From assembly GCA_947044405.1 (NCBI GenBank), contig CAMRHE010000021.1:5440501-5504500 (forward strand): a stretch of DNA of 64,000 bases. The letters are read 5' to 3'. The translations under genes and the position numbers were made by a program. Source of the stretch: Leptodactylus fallax (taxonomy: Eukaryota > Chordata > Amphibia > Anura > Leptodactylidae). The notes under the pieces are model-generated. The model was not told where the DNA came from, made no database searches, and saw only the letters and a list, made by a program, of their open reading frames with translations. The stretch's first letter is position 1; each line of letters starts with the position of its first letter. Of the stretch, positions 48,793 to 62,355 are shown piece after piece.

Positions 48793-51700
48793 GTTCTTAG
48801 TCTTCCCATTGGAAAACACTATGTTAAAACTCTCCAACCTGTAATAGCTACTTAGAGGGACCAGTATATCATATTTATTGCTTCGTGAATGGGGGTACAG
48901 TAGAATTTATGGTTGGTGGTTCTTTAAGAGGACAAGGAGGTAAGAAATTTGTATAGCTTCCTGTAGATAGGCTATAAGGCCTGCTGTCTTTCCTGACAAA
49001 TTTTGAAACGTGTTTAGTTTGAACCTCGATGTATTTGTATTGCCACTACTTGCCATTATATAATTTTTTTATGTATATGACATGTATGTAGATGAATAAT
49101 ACACTGTTTTACTTGGAATATGCTGAATCAGATCTGTATAAGCTATGAAGTGGATGTTTTTGAAGCTGTAGCCAATAGAGTCCCAACTGCACATGAACCA
49201 GCATTAGGTGGCACTGTCTTAGTATCTTGCATTAAAAAAAGCTATAGTAATTGATCTGAGCTGTCATTCAGTCATGTGTAGTCTTCTGACTGTGATTTAT
49301 ATACTGGGTAGGTGCTTCTTATATAACCACCTCTGGATTTTTAAGTGTATTTATTTATTTTTATTTCCACTTTTATTATGGGAATGTTCTTCTTCCTCTT
49401 TGCAGCTAGAAGTTGTTGGAAAAATTCAATAAATGAATATTGAATATTGCTGAACATTGACTGGACAATGCAAAGATGGCATTATATATGGGGCGTATAG
49501 AGTAATATGCCTATTATTGATGGTAGCTGGTAGATTATGTTTTTTTTTTTTAATATGGCCAATGATGTAATCGGTAATCACTGATTTTTAGTATATTGCA
49601 TGATCTAAGTTGGTGATTAAATTTCTGACCATATAAAGGTGCATGGCCAGAGGAAATGGAAATATTACCATTGGTGGTCTCTTTATAATACTTCTGTCTG
49701 TAAAGTCTATTGAGGTGGTGTCATTGGAAGTCTCTAATAAAAAGCAATGACACCAGTACTTTGGGGATTTTATACAGTGAGTGGCATGACACACATTATT
49801 GTGTGCTAAATAAGTTTTGACCATATCAGTGTTCTCCCATGTGTGGCTCACATGCAGAACTACATCTCTCAGTATGCCCTGACAGCTGCAGTGTCTAGAG
49901 TATTTTACTTGAATCTTTTAGTGTTGTCACTTTAAGAGATGCGTATATGCTCATCAGAAATATGGCGTTTTACATGTGAAGCTCAGTCTTCAGCCTCCCT
50001 TGTGCCAGCACTGGAATGTCTCCACCATCCCCACTTTATCTGGCTGATCTGTCATTAATCTAGATTCAGATATCAGCAAGTTGCTATTGAGATGACTGCT
50101 TGTTAGAGTGGGGCTGCTGTTCATCCTGCCTGCCAGCTGCATGGTCCAGACCTGCACTTCCTTATCTGATGATGGCACAGTCCCAGCTACCCCCTCGCCC
50201 CTCCCAACCCTCCTGTGATCTTGGTGTCCTCTAAATATTTCTTCTCTTTACTGGCACTGTGCCCCTCCCACCTTCACATAGATTCATGCATACCCTTTGT
50301 CTCTTGCAGCATCGGTGTATATGTGTGTGTGTGTGTGTATTTGGTAGTCTGCTGTTTGTGCTGAGATTTATTTCTATTAATACTTCACTTTGACCGTACA
50401 CGGTACAATATTTAAGCATGAAACAACACAACAGAGACAATTCTTATAAGGTTGTTGTGTTGGCATATTAATGGTTAACACGAACAAATTATATTGTTAG
50501 CAGTAAGAAGTAAGTATATATTGTATATGGTCAGCTTAACTGGTAGTGGAAATAATAACATCAGATCCATTAAGTGTCTCTCCTGCATAAAAGCTGTCCT
50601 GATCTCATTGTCACGAGCTTTAGAAAAGTGATGTGTATATGGTTACTGTGAGGGGAAACTCCAGTAAGGGAGTGTGTGAGTAAAACTCCAGTAGGGCTTT
50701 TCTTACCCCTATTCTAAGGCCTCATGCAAACAGACATAATACTGAGCCATGTTGTGCAGATCCATACTGTGGAGCCATACTATGCCTCTGTCTGCCTGCA
50801 TTTTTTTCATTGTGGCATTCTCCATTACATGCTAAATTATAGTGATATTATTTAATACTATCTTTGCTGAAGTACCAAGCAACGGCACACAGATTCTCTA
50901 TAGTTAAGTGGCCACTCCATGGGCCTCTTTACAGGATCCCTGCATTCAGCAATGGCCATGTGAACACCCACCTGACTGGGGAGAGACGATTGCCACATAT
51001 AAGCCTAGGCAACGTTATGCAACATTTAGGCAGGAAACATGAGATAAGTGTGGTTTGTTTGTTTTTTTTTTTTGTTTTTTTTTAAGGAAGAGTCAGTACA
51101 TGAGTGGTATTAATGTTTTCTCTGTGTTATGATCTGGTGACCATATTGTAGGATCCTTGGGATCCCTTGTATTGTGCGAGTTCTGCTCCGCTCCCTTGAA
51201 TAGTCATAGAGATGATTAGAGATGTCCACAACATTCACAGAGCTGCCTTGTAGGCCTCACAGACCTGTCCTTCTGCATTCTTCTCTAATTTCCCTTTTAT
51301 GAACATAAAACTTTTCTTCTTTTAACTCTGTTTCTTGTAGCAACAGGATTATGGGCAATCATAGAGGGCATAGGGGAGTGGGTTGTCAGAATACATTCTG
51401 GTTTTACATGACATCAGCTCCTTTCCACCCTGTGGGTGTATTACACTTATGCTTTCCCCTGTCTCCCTATACCCTAAGTGCAGATGGTCTTCTTTCCTTT
51501 CTGCTCGGTGGCTGGGGCAGACATAAAGTTACTTTAATAACTATTCTCTGCAGTGAGTGAGGAGATGCTTATGAGTTAATCCCACTAAAGCAAGAATGCA
51601 AATTTAATCCAGGAGTAAGGCAGCTGTTTTTCTTCCCTATGTTCTACAATGATAAATTCAGCCAAGAAAATGTAGATTAAGTGGTGTAAATTCTCCATCA

Positions 51701-52229
51701 CATGTTCACTTAGTTGGCTTTGTCTGGCTGCAGGTTGTGTAAAGTAAGGCAAGCAATAAATGCTAAAAGTAAGCACGATCCCATCCTATGTCTAAAGTAT
51801 ATAAGATACAGTATATTCTGATGCTTGTAGTACATGTTCCAAGGACCAAGGCTATGTGTCTTTATTGGGATGTGTCTTTATTGGTTTTGGAGTGTAACCT
51901 CATGAGTGACAGGGTGACAGACAGTGCAGTTACTGTTGTGGTGGAGAGTCCCTCATCTCCATAGTGACCGGAAAGCATCCTCTTGAGGTACTCAGTTTGT
52001 GGTTTCAAAGGAACTTTTTTTGTGCTCTGCCTGCCCCACAGACTAAAGTCATGTTTCAACTTCCTGATGTCTCCACTTTCTTCTCTCCCCATATGTGCCT
52101 CCTATTTGTTCCAGAATTCTCCCCTGTATTTTAGGATGTGGACAGACAATGAAAGTCCCGCTGGTCTGGTAATTTCAGACTGCCAGTGACACAGTGAACA
52201 CAGGATGGTGTTCTTATTTTCAACTTTTT
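48793..52229. other. Non-coding stretch
   Basis: No exon is supported. A short (TG)n lies at 50321-50338. A decayed fold-back arm (CTAAGGCCTCATGCAAACAG) begins at about 50714. Confidence 0.4.
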
Positions 52230-52560
52230 TTTTTTTTTCCCCCAATTTTTGTTTAGGGTTTAGATCCTTCCCATATTACCATTCACCTGCTGGTGTATGT
52301 GTTTGCACCCTGGAGATGTTTGTTGAGTAACGCCCCTCCCTGGGGCACTTTGTGCTAATCAGGGCATTTGCTTTGATTTGTTTACGAGGGTGTTAAATAA
52401 TTGTAAACAGCCCGACTTTCCCTCCCTGCACCATCAAACTCCATCAATTAATCTGTTTGAATGTGAAAGGGGATTGCAGATTCCCTGTGGGGTTAATGTT
52501 TATCCACGCTTCCTCTACACAACATTAACAAGGAGGTCTCTAAGCTGCCAGGGGGAGGAT
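52230..52560. promoter_or_regulatory. Candidate enhancer with two opposed forkhead cores
   Basis: A non-repetitive block following a T/C-rich run. It contains TGTTTAC at 52379-52385 and its inverse GTAAACA at 52403-52409, a paired forkhead-type arrangement. CATCAATTAATCTG near 52441-52454 resembles a homeodomain or PBX site. No open frame of note. Conservation cannot be tested here. Confidence 0.35.
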
Positions 52561-53266
52561 TAGTGACCTCACACCAGTGGAATGGTGCTCCCCCCAGAGA
52601 CTACAGTGTGGGTTTCAAGGGGATTTGCCTTTATCAGCTTCCAGGTAGATACTGCATGTCACCTCTGGAGACTGAGCAGAAGTACAGCTCCTAGTGGAGG
52701 AATTTAATCTGGAGGAGGAGGGGGATCAGAAGGGGAAGTGCACTGTATACACAGAAACAAGGTGATGTGTACTGGTAGATGTGCAAGTGTGCTACAGTCA
52801 TATGACTCAGGAGACTCCTCTCTCTGTATACAATTCTGTGTTCAGTCAGTACAGGCAGCACTGTGTTAGTCCTGAAACTGGTCACAGAAAGAAAAAAGGG
52901 TGTTGCATCCATCAAAGTTTTAAATTTTTTGTTTGAGATTTTAAATGGTGACACAAAGATTTATTATTTTGATTTAACGTTGGCATTAACCCCAACTTTA
53001 CATTTACAACCAATAAGGACTCGTAGGGTCTGTTCAAACCTGCAGTCTTTTCAGTCAGGCTTCTGTTGCAGAATACCTTAGCATGCTGCAGTGTTATATT
53101 CCACAAAATTGTGGGGGCTTTTGTTCCTTTAACAGAATAGCAGTGTGCAAATAACTTCACAAAGTCCGGCTTCACACAGGCATACTCCATTTGTGAGATA
53201 TGGGCCAGATGCTGGCCATATTTCCCAGATTAAACACTGAGCTTGGACCCTGACTCCAACACCATA

Positions 53267-53267
53267 G

Positions 53268-53306
<39 letters not shown>

Positions 53307-53505
53307 TTTAGAGCACCATTAATTCCATGGTCCTGTACATTTCAGGGTTTAAATACAATACACAAAATACACAACACAAGTACAATACTGACAGTGAACC
53401 ACTGGAACAGTGGGATAGAGGGCCCTGACCTGCATTGGGCTTACAATCTATGAGGGAAAGGGAATAGAGACAGTAGGTGAGGATGTCTATGATGCTAGTC
53501 CCAGT
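53267..53505 (-). mobile_element. 3' end of a retroposon with (AAT)n tail
   Basis: On the minus strand it reads GATTGTAAGCCCAATGCAGG, then a unique stretch, then GGAATTAATGGTGCTCTAAA and ten or more AAT units (seen as (ATT)n at 53268-53306 on +). That body plus a simple trinucleotide tail is the 3' end of a common amphibian LINE or SINE. The family is not resolved and no coding part remains. Confidence 0.65.
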
Positions 53506-53819
53506 GGGGCAGTTGTCCCGTGCAATAATCATATTTTCAATACAGGACAGTAGTCCCTCGAAGAGGCATGAAATCCACAGGTCCTGGCTCAGTGTTCAGT
53601 GTGGGAAATACAGCCAACATCCGGTTTGTATATCGCAGTCTGACTACACCCGGGTGAAGCAGGCCCAGGGTGTAAACCCAGCCTTACCCACCATTTAACT
53701 AATGTTCATAATTGCATTTATAAAGATCCCATCCCCCAAACTCCCTTTCTTAGGTAGTCTCCAAATGAAAATTGTTGTATGGGCTCCAACTGTTACTTTT
53801 GTCAAGCTGTGTAAGTAGA
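53506..53819. other. Non-coding stretch
   Basis: No gene or defined repeat seen. Confidence 0.4.
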
Positions 53820-53990
53820 GAGCCCACTAGCATGAAATAATGTGGTGAGCGAGATGTGGGGGCTAATTAGCACGCACCTCCTCATTAGAGCATTATTGTT
53901 TTTGTCTGGCAGTGTGTAAGTACTGGATACTTGTCTCAATGAAATGCAAAACAGCAATTAAGCCCAGACCTGTAGATATGATGTAGGGAT
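53820..53990. promoter_or_regulatory. Candidate conserved non-coding element
   Basis: GGGGGCTAATTAGCACGCACC (homeodomain core at 53864-53869), then CTCCTCATTAGAGCATTATTG and CAGCAATTAAGCCC. A dense set of ATTA cores in non-repetitive DNA. Confidence 0.3.
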
Positions 53991-54129
53991 TCAGATGCCA
54001 GGGTGGCAGAGAGAGCTGTCTGCATGAGTGGGACATTGCTATTCCACCCAACAATATCCATTGCCGTTGTTCTATATTTACTAGCTTGTCGTCATATTTC
54101 GTTGTGTTTTTATTTTCTTATATATTTCT

Positions 54130-54480
54130 TTATTTCGTCCTAATGCATGTTACGGTCCCAAAAGCTTAATTTTACAGCTCTTACTTGCAAGCCTAAAATG
54201 GAACTCAATGCAAATGTGGAAAGTGTATTTCATCCTCTGCCTCTCTCCTTCTTAGGGACCATTTGCACACAGGCAGGGCCGCTCGTTCTCCATTTATTTA
54301 TTAAATTTGAGCCATATCTGATGATTTCTGATAAATTGATACGAGGAATTGTGTGAGTCAATAGAGATGTAGACAGTTTGCCAATAGAACCCTAGAGTTA
54401 TTGATTGAGCAGTAAATTAAAGTCTTACTTAGTAGCTGCCGATATTTCTAATCTCTTCCCTCACCAATTACAGGCTTGCG
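54130..54480. promoter_or_regulatory. Candidate conserved non-coding element
   Basis: Non-repetitive 350 bp with CAAAAGCTTAATTTTACAGC, CTCCATTTATTTATTAAATTTG, GTTATTGATTGAGCAG and CACCAATTACAGG. No protein similarity seen. Low confidence without alignment. Confidence 0.3.
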
Positions 54481-57403
54481 GCTACCTCTAGCCTGGGGCT
54501 ACAGAGCACAACAGGACAGAGATGAGTGATGAGGGACATGTTTTAGGCTTTTCCTCACTTTAGCGGCTTTAATCGTCCATCATATTTATTTATTTTTTGT
54601 ATTTTTTTTTAAGATGGGTGTCAGGAACGGCTGCTCCAAGTGGAACAATAGGATAAGTTATCTGACATGGGATGAAGTGATGGGCTCTCAAGTGATCATT
54701 TGGCTGATAAGCCTCTTTTAAGTCTCTTTTAGGATTGAAAGTCAGCAGTCAGCTTTCAGGGGAGTAAAAAAATCTCTTGGTAAATGCTGTGTTCTTTCTA
54801 ATACCCCAGAGCGAAAATCAATGGGAGGTATAATTCCTACACTTGTCCTACAGCGCCTTTCATGTATTCTGCCTGATCCTTCTGCAAGTACCTGCTCCTG
54901 GCTGCATCCCACTGGCGTCTACACAAGAGGGCTAGGATGTTCACTGAGCACAGTTGGATCTCCCATGAATGTTTTTTTTTTTTTTTGTTGCCTTATGGAA
55001 GACTAAAAAGTTTTCATCCTAACTTCATTACCTTTACCATTCTAGAAGCTATAAAACACCCATGACTGTTGTCAAAATACCTTGATGACCTTGCATCAGC
55101 CCCTTTTTTTGGTGCATCCCTTATCATCAGTTGTGAAATATTGGTTCTACATGCGTGTATGGTACAAGAATGGCTAGCTGAGGAATGTGTGTGGCTGGGC
55201 AGTGTATTAAACAAGACTTGAGTGCAGGAGGCTAGTATATCAGAAGGAGAGATAAGCTGAGCTCCCTGATTGTGGATCAATAAAGGTTAGTGACATCATA
55301 TCTCAAAGTGAGAGAGCCTTCTTAATGCAGCTCTATTTATCAGATGGGGCTAGAAGCCAGTAACCCTTTTCTCACCTGTCATGCTGCTGTATATATTTTT
55401 TTTCCTCCCTGATCTTCTAAAGCACAGAGAGGGATGACACATAGAAAAAAAAAAAGACTGCAGTACATTTCAGAGCAGTTACCAAGCAAATCTGCAGAGT
55501 ACAGTCATCCTCCCGGCTTCCTTTGGCTCTCTTCTGTTGTACTGTGTGTGTATGTATATTGTTGTGTGGGTTGGTGCAGAATGTTTGTTCATACAGGCTC
55601 GCTGAAGTATCTGTCTAGGAAATGACTTGGGAGCTCTCCAGAAAAGCCTCACTTCCTGACACAGTGATGACTCGACAGCCAAGTTCGTGTCCTTTAGGAG
55701 AGGGAGTGACTACACGGGCAGATGTGAATCAGTAAGTGTAAAGCGTGGCTTATAGAACAGGTTTGGGCAGGTAGTAGAGGGGAGTGAGCAAAGAGCACAC
55801 ACTTCGGAACACAAAAACCAACACTGCTAACCACAAACCTCTGTGTGTCCCTAGGCTTCCACTATTCTACTGGACTTAGATGGCCTTCTTTGGTGTTTAC
55901 TAAAAGGCCCAATGAGGGTCCAACGTTCTAGATCCAGCATATATTTGGCTTGGTGCCTGCCACTGACGTAGCCCAGATCATAGACAGACTTGGCAAGCAG
56001 CAGAGAGCCCGGGGCTAGCAGAGAAACGGGCACCATGCCACTTCTGTTCAGCGGTTTTAAAAGCTTTCTTTTACCTGCAGCTGCTTTCTTCTGACATCCG
56101 TTACTTGTGCAAAAAGTGACTTTACAAGGTGTACCTGTTTTATCACTATAGGAAGCCGTAACTGCTTATGTTTTTTTTTTTTTTGTGCTACTTTTCAATA
56201 AAACCGATCATTCTTGGGAGAATAATCTGCTGAGAAACATGGTGGAAGAGTAGGTTTTCTGTTGATATGTGGTTTATCTTCAAGTATATGGGTCATGACT
56301 GTTTAAGTTATTGGGCACGCCTGTATCCATTGCTGTACACCTGTGTCCATTGCTGCGCTGTTTAGTTTTTCCGTATACCATAAAAGTGAACTGGCGGTTG
56401 TGTCCTTACATGAGTATTTTCTGCAGTATGTATTAGACATTTATTCCCAGTCTCTAGGAAGCCTTAAATTGATGGTCGGTCAGTGAGCTAACTTTTCTTA
56501 TTGTATGTGTGTATATATTCAGGACGATATAGGAAATGTTCCTAAATGTATGTCTGGATGTGGGGTTTACTTGAAGAGGTACAAAGCATGTTTTCTGGTT
56601 GACAATTGCTTCAAAGTGTCATTTCCGCTCAGATTTTATGTTACAGTTCTTCAAACATCAATGCTGGTATCTACAAAAGATATTGTAGAAAAAAGTTGTG
56701 ATCGTAGAACTGGAAACAAAATATTTTTACATGTACATTCTCTTTTTTTAATTCACAGGTTCAGTTACTGTGCCTTTCTGTGATTTTGTGACATGCTCTC
56801 AGTCTCTGTAATGACTGACCTGAGCCATGTGGATGAGGCAGACATTGGGGGGTGCTGAAACCTGATCTGGTTTATAAGGGAGTGGTGGGGGGAGACAGAG
56901 AATTGGCAAGGCCCTATTGCTGGGGGAGGGTCTCCCAGCTGTGCGCTGCCCTGAGGTTTAGGGCATCTTACCTACGGATTATAATATTAATTACTGTCCA
57001 GACAAAGAAGGATTTAGTGAAACTGCTCTGGTCGTTTCCTAGGGAGAAGTGGCCTTCATGCATTTTTCAGCCTGAGTGCTACAGATCCTGGGTTCTTCCT
57101 CCCCGGAGATGAGAACAAATGAAATAGTACTTAATGTTAACCCTTTCAGCTACTGGCTGGTTTTCAGAGAATACATACCTATCAGTCATAACATTGAAAT
57201 TTCCCACCTAATATTGTGCAGGTCTTTTTTGTACTGCTAAAACATCTCTGCCACATCAATATACAGATTCACCAAGACCTCTGAAGGTGTCTGACCGTAC
57301 CTGGCACCAAGACATTAGCAGCAGATGTTTTCAGTTCTGTAAATTGCCAGGTGGATTGTCCATTGATCGGAGTTGTTTGATCAGATTAAGATTTGTCAAC
57401 TTC
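54481..57403. other. Non-coding stretch
   Basis: Short open frames only. The 86-codon frame at 56852-57112 has no domain. No transposon is recognised. Confidence 0.4.
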
Positions 57404-57407
57404 TTAA

Positions 57408-57534
57408 AGGGGTTTTCCAGTATCAAATAGATTTTTGGTACTAATGACCTAGGTCATCAGTAGGTCATCTGTGGGCGTCCCACACCCGGGCTCTGTACAG
57501 ATCAGCTGCATCGTTTTTAGTGCTGGAAACCCCT
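57408..57534. mobile_element. Short TTAA-flanked MITE (127 bp)
   Basis: Flanked by TTAA at 57404-57407 and 57535-57538. The ends AGGGGTTTTCCAG and CTGGAAACCCCT are near-perfect inverses, and internal ACCTAGGT/GACCTAGGTC-type text adds pairing. This AAAGGGGTTTTCCAG family appears unrelated to the 1.28-kb TTAA element except for target choice. Confidence 0.85.
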
Positions 57535-57538
57535 TTAA

Positions 57539-58859
57539 ACACTTAGAATGATTCTAAAAACCATTCATGAATGGTGTTTGTAGGGTGGCAAGGAGCATTT
57601 TCCTGTTGTAAGAATCCAGGAATGGCTGTGCTTGTTCTGGAACAAGGTTTAGGTAGGCGGTACATAGTTTTCCTGCAGAGCATTTCCCAGAGCAGCACCT
57701 TTCTTGTGTCAGCTTGCTATTGTAACAGAACAATCAATTTTATTCACTTCTGGCATGAGAGGTTTTAATGTTATGGCTGGTTGGTGTGTTTATACAGCTG
57801 TGCAGTAAGACAGACCAGGGTTTTATACAGAAGCTTCTTCCCATCATGATAGCATCTTGAAGGGGCCTCAGGTGAAAATCCTTTCCTCTGAAAACTTGGC
57901 TTCAGAACCATACCTACTGCTGAACATCTGCAGCCAGGTCCTATGGCTCAGTAAGAGGTCAGCATCAGGATAAGCTTCCCATCTAGACTGAGTATTGCAG
58001 TTTTTCAGTGGCCTACTGCAACTATGGTGACTTATGTGTTGACTGATATCTTCTATTACATTATATATGATCACATACAGCAACGATGGCTCCTCGCATG
58101 GCCCCTGCTGAGTTGACTTCACCATATTCAGATGAGATCTAGCTCTAGATGGTTAGAAAGTCGCTGTTACGCCCTACTTTTACAGTGTGAAAATGTGCTT
58201 GATTTTGACCATCTATAGTTATTCTTCAGTCATCTTTTCCATTGTGGATTATAATGATCAATTTATCTTGGGAAAGATTATCTGTGATGTTGCACAGAGT
58301 AATGCTGGAACTATGTCTGCAGCTTTCTTCCATGGTACCAGATTGATCAGTTGATAGACCACTAGGTTGATGAGGACCATTGCTGACCCCAAAGACATAG
58401 CACGTGGCAGTAGAACCATGCTTATGGTCACAATGAATGCTGCATTCTTCTGTTGGCTCTCGGTTTTTGCAGAAATAACACTAAGATAATTTCCTCCTAG
58501 TACATGACAGCTTAATAAACCAGATCTGTGTGTTATAAAGCAGGTGCAGGTTGTTTACATTTGGAAGCTTCTACAAAAAAAAAAACTCCCTACACCTTTT
58601 ATATTTTATTTTTGCCTTTCCCCTTCATACGAACAATAAAAAGCCACGGCTTGGTTCTTATAGTCTTGGCTTCAAGCTTCAAAGGCCATGGGGTTGACCA
58701 CACGACTCCAGCATTGTCTGTTTCTGAGGTGGAGCCTTTCCACTTGGGTAGCGTGCAACAAGAATTCTGCAGCTGGGTGCTGGTTGCATTTTGCCTCGGG
58801 TGTCTTTCTCCCTCCCTCTCTTTTCCCTCTTTCTCAGGAATCTGCATTTAACTTGATGA
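57539..58859. other. Non-coding stretch
   Basis: No gene or defined repeat is supported. Confidence 0.4.
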
Positions 58860-59345
58860 TTTACTTTGAAGTTTTCGAGAGTGAGCGGTAAGAGGGGTAG
58901 AGCCGAAGCCGCTGGCGTTTCCTTCATTGTGGGCAGGCAGTGATGTGCCCCAGCTGAGCGAGCAGAGTCTGCGCCAAGTCCTAATTAAACCTAATCACAG
59001 TGACAATGATACAAACAGGTGTTACCAGGGAAAATAAACCGTGTCAAAACACCAGCACCCCTCCCCTCACCCTGCAGGTGTGTTCTCAGCTTACAGTGCA
59101 GCCCCAAGACAGTGTCACTCTGAAAGTACCCCACAGTCCTGCTGCCATCTGTCTGCCAGGCCAAGGCACGATTTTTTTTTTTTTTTTTAAGGGTCTCTGC
59201 AATTATCCTAATAAACAGTTTTATCATCTTCCCAGCAATCAATATTGTGGCTGAGGCTGGTATATTATCTCAGTGCTATTGATTACCTTTAACAGCTCCA
59301 CTGTGGGCCATGTTTAGCTAACCCCTTCAGCACACATCATCATGT
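58860..59345. promoter_or_regulatory. Candidate conserved non-coding element
   Basis: A long non-repetitive block broken only by a T-run at about 59171-59188. Contains GTCCTAATTAAACCTAATCA (TAATTA at 58982-58987), GTTACCAGGGAAAATAAACC, GCAATTATCCTAATAAACAG and GTGCTATTGATTACCTTTAAC. Dense homeodomain- and SOX/TCF-like cores, and no coding frame across it. Confidence 0.35.
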
Positions 59346-61061
59346 CACACCTTGTATGTCTACTAGAACCTGACAATGAACCATGGCTACTGTAACCAAC
59401 TGATGGGAACATGTCATCCTCAACTGCTAATATATGAAAAGCCGAATATTAGCTTCTTGATTGGCGGTAGAACTACAGATTCCAGCATTTATTTATCATT
59501 CTGAGGCCTGCCCTAGAGAACCACAAGTTGCATGCATACAGTGATGCCTGTCCTATTATCTTGAGTATTTATATAGGCTTTTATGCTCAGTGTACAACAG
59601 AACAGCTGTATCAGGTCTTACTGTTCTCTCCAGCCCTGCCATCACCTCCAGGAACATCAGTGCTACCTAATGGACTTAAAAATACTGCGCTGAACTGCCA
59701 GCTTGCAGACCTCTCCGATAACTTAGGAGTACTTCTGGTAAAAGACTGGAGTGAGCACACAGGATCCACTCATACTCACTCACATCTCATCACCCTCCCT
59801 GTAGGAGAGAGAGGATGGGAAACCAGGTGCTTGAGTCTAATGGAATTTCCCATCACTTACTGCCCTGCTGATTTCTGATCAATGAAAATGAATTTGTTAG
59901 CTCATTGCAGCCTGGTCAGAATTCTGCTGCCTGCAAGCGTGTCAGTTCCGGTAAAACCTGCTTATCAGCAGCACGAGTGGATAAAATAAAATAAAGGAAC
60001 AAGCTTGGAATTATCAGTGGCCATCAATACAGTTAACCCTTCCAACCCTAGCCAGTCGAGTCCACCAAGCTTCTTTATTCTAGACCTTAATGAGTTAAAT
60101 CCAGTGTTCTTCCTACTGCCTGAATGTTGAGATTTTATATACTGAGGTAGCTTGTCCATTTACTTGTGTGCGTTTTGGTCAGTTTACAGGAAAATTGGTC
60201 TTTAGTCTTTGCTGAAGCTGAAACATTACTGATCGGTTTTGGGGAAGGGATAAGGATTAAATTCTTCAGGTCTTATGAAATACAAATACTGTAGACAAAA
60301 GAAGCTGAATCCTATTCTTGCTTCAACTTGTGCTCTTATCTGTACCTAAAGTGTACCTGTCATCTGCTCAAGGAGAGGCAGATTTGTGTCTAAACCAGTA
60401 TTTATGGGAAATAAGCCTTTCGATTGCCTATTGGTATAAGAAAGGTAGCTTTTATAGATTCAGTTCTTGGAATGTAGCTTTTCCAAGGCATCACAGTGGT
60501 CCATATTAACAAATCAGATAGGTTTGTTAGCAGCGAAGAAGCTGATATTTTTGTCAGTGGTCTCAGTCAGTATACAGCATTTGACTGGATGCATAGGATA
60601 CATTAATCCAGTCCTTATACCCCATATACTAACTAATCTATAGGCATGTCTCCCCTTTCAGTTTATTTCCTGCTGGAAATTTTTTTTTTTTTTTAGGTCC
60701 CAGTCAACGCTCTAAATACCAGCACTAACTTGATGTCTGACTCCAGAGCTGCACATTGTTCTGTGCAATTAAGCAGCTTTGCATGTTCTTAAAGGAACAC
60801 AAGGCCGGACTCTGGTGTTGAGTGGCGTAACTGATCTGTCAAGTAGGTCGTCCTTTAAACATCCCTTTATAAGCAAAACAATGTTCGCTTCTATATCAGT
60901 ACAGAAAAAAGTAAAAATGGTTGAAAACTCTTCTCGTGTATATTGTCTAAGGGCTTATGCAGGACATATTCTTCTAACATCACAAAATGCCTATGAAAAG
61001 AAAATAAATCCTTGAGGTTTGCAGTATGTGCACAGGAAACTGTACTCCGGTCCACCTTACT
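59346..61061. other. Non-coding stretch
   Basis: The 116-codon open frame at 59528-59878 (+) shows no domain. I see no gene or defined repeat. Confidence 0.4.
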
Positions 61062-62348
61062 TAGTCATGAAAAAACAAAGTGCACCTTCTTTGAATTTTA
61101 TGGTTTTATGTATCAGGATATAGTAAGAAAACATCAGGTGCTTAGAAGGTTTTACAGTTAGGTAAATTCAACCTCAGATAAATAGCAACATATGACATTA
61201 TGTCTTAATTTAGATAGCAAAGACGAAACCAAAATGCAAAAACAGTGTGACAAATTAAGCACACCCTTACTGGTCCCATAGAAATTAAGAGGATAAGTGG
61301 CAGCCAGGTGCTGCTAATCAAATGTCCTTGATTTAATTAATCATTAGTAAGTATGACCACATCTATAAAAATAGAAGTTTTGGCAGTTTGCTGGTCTGGA
61401 GTATTCGGACATATGTTAACACAATGCCAAAGAGGAAAAACATCAGAAGTGATCTTTGAGTCCATAATTCTACATTAAAACACCTTATTCACAAGTGGAA
61501 GATATTCAAGACGGGTGACAATCTTTTCAGGAGTGGACATCCCAGCATGTTTATTCCATGGTCAAACCATGCAGTGCACAAAGAAATTTCATAAAACCCA
61601 AGAGCTACATGCAAAACTCTACAGGCCTCAGTTAGCAAGAATGACTCTTTTGGAGGTTTGCCAAGAGAAAGCATCTTCTTTCTAAAAATGGCAGCATGGC
61701 AAAGCCTAATCTGAACGAACCACAAAACTTCTGGAACAATGTCCTTTGGAAAGACAAGACTCAAGTGTAAGTGAGCCATAATGCACAGCACATAAGCACA
61801 AACACTTCATACCAACTGTCAAGCACAATGGTGGAGGGTTGATGATCTGGGCTTGTTTTACAAGAGGACTTGAGTCCCTTGCAATTCTATTTATACCAAA
61901 GTATTCTAGAGTCGAAATGTGAGGACATCTATGTAACAGCTAAATCTTGGCCGAAACTGGATCATGCAACAGGACAATGATCCCACCAAACCAGCAAATC
62001 TACAACAGAATGGCTGAAAAAGAAAAGAATCAAGGTGTAGCAATGGCCCAAAGTCCAGACCTCATCCCAATTAAAATGCTGTACGTAACTGAATGCCCAC
62101 AAGAACTGAAGCAACTTTGTAAAGATGAGTGGGACAAAATTTTAGTAGAACATTATTAGAGACTGATAAAGTCTTACAGAAATTGTTACTTCAAGTTTAT
62201 TCATTTTGCCATAATTATTGATAAATAAATAATGGTGGAATCTGTGGTGTTGTACTTGCCTAATTTTAAGACCTCCATAAGACCAGATTTTTTTTTAATA
62301 TGTCTTTATATGTAAAATCAATTAATTCAGGTGTTTTTCTCATGACTG
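61062..62348 (+). mobile_element. Old Tc1/mariner relic, family F
   Basis: The left end TTAGTCATGAAAAAACAAAG and the right end TTTTTCTCATGACTG (TA at 62349-62350) are degraded inverses. Between them lies a decayed + strand transposase. A full left TA and long arms are no longer clear. This is the oldest-looking Tc1 copy in the window. Confidence 0.8.
61424..62228 (+). pseudogene. Decayed Tc1 transposase of element F
   Basis: It begins MPKRKNIRSDL with an immediate TGA. Pieces follow in shifting frames: HKWKIFKTGDN, KNDSFGGLPRE, NNVLWKDKTQV-like text near 61737-61768 where the first catalytic aspartate region should be, VKHNGGGLMIWACF-like text, QQDNDP near 61972, a degraded SPDLIPI (near 62055), and DEWDKILVEHY near 62128-62158. 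The last open piece runs on past a TAG to a stop at 62226-62228. Multiple stops and frameshifts leave it non-functional. Boundaries are approximate. Confidence 0.75.
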
Positions 62349-62355
62349 TACATCT

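Noticed and set aside
59528..59878. A 116-codon open frame
   Set aside because: No domain or flanking splice signals; probably fortuitous.
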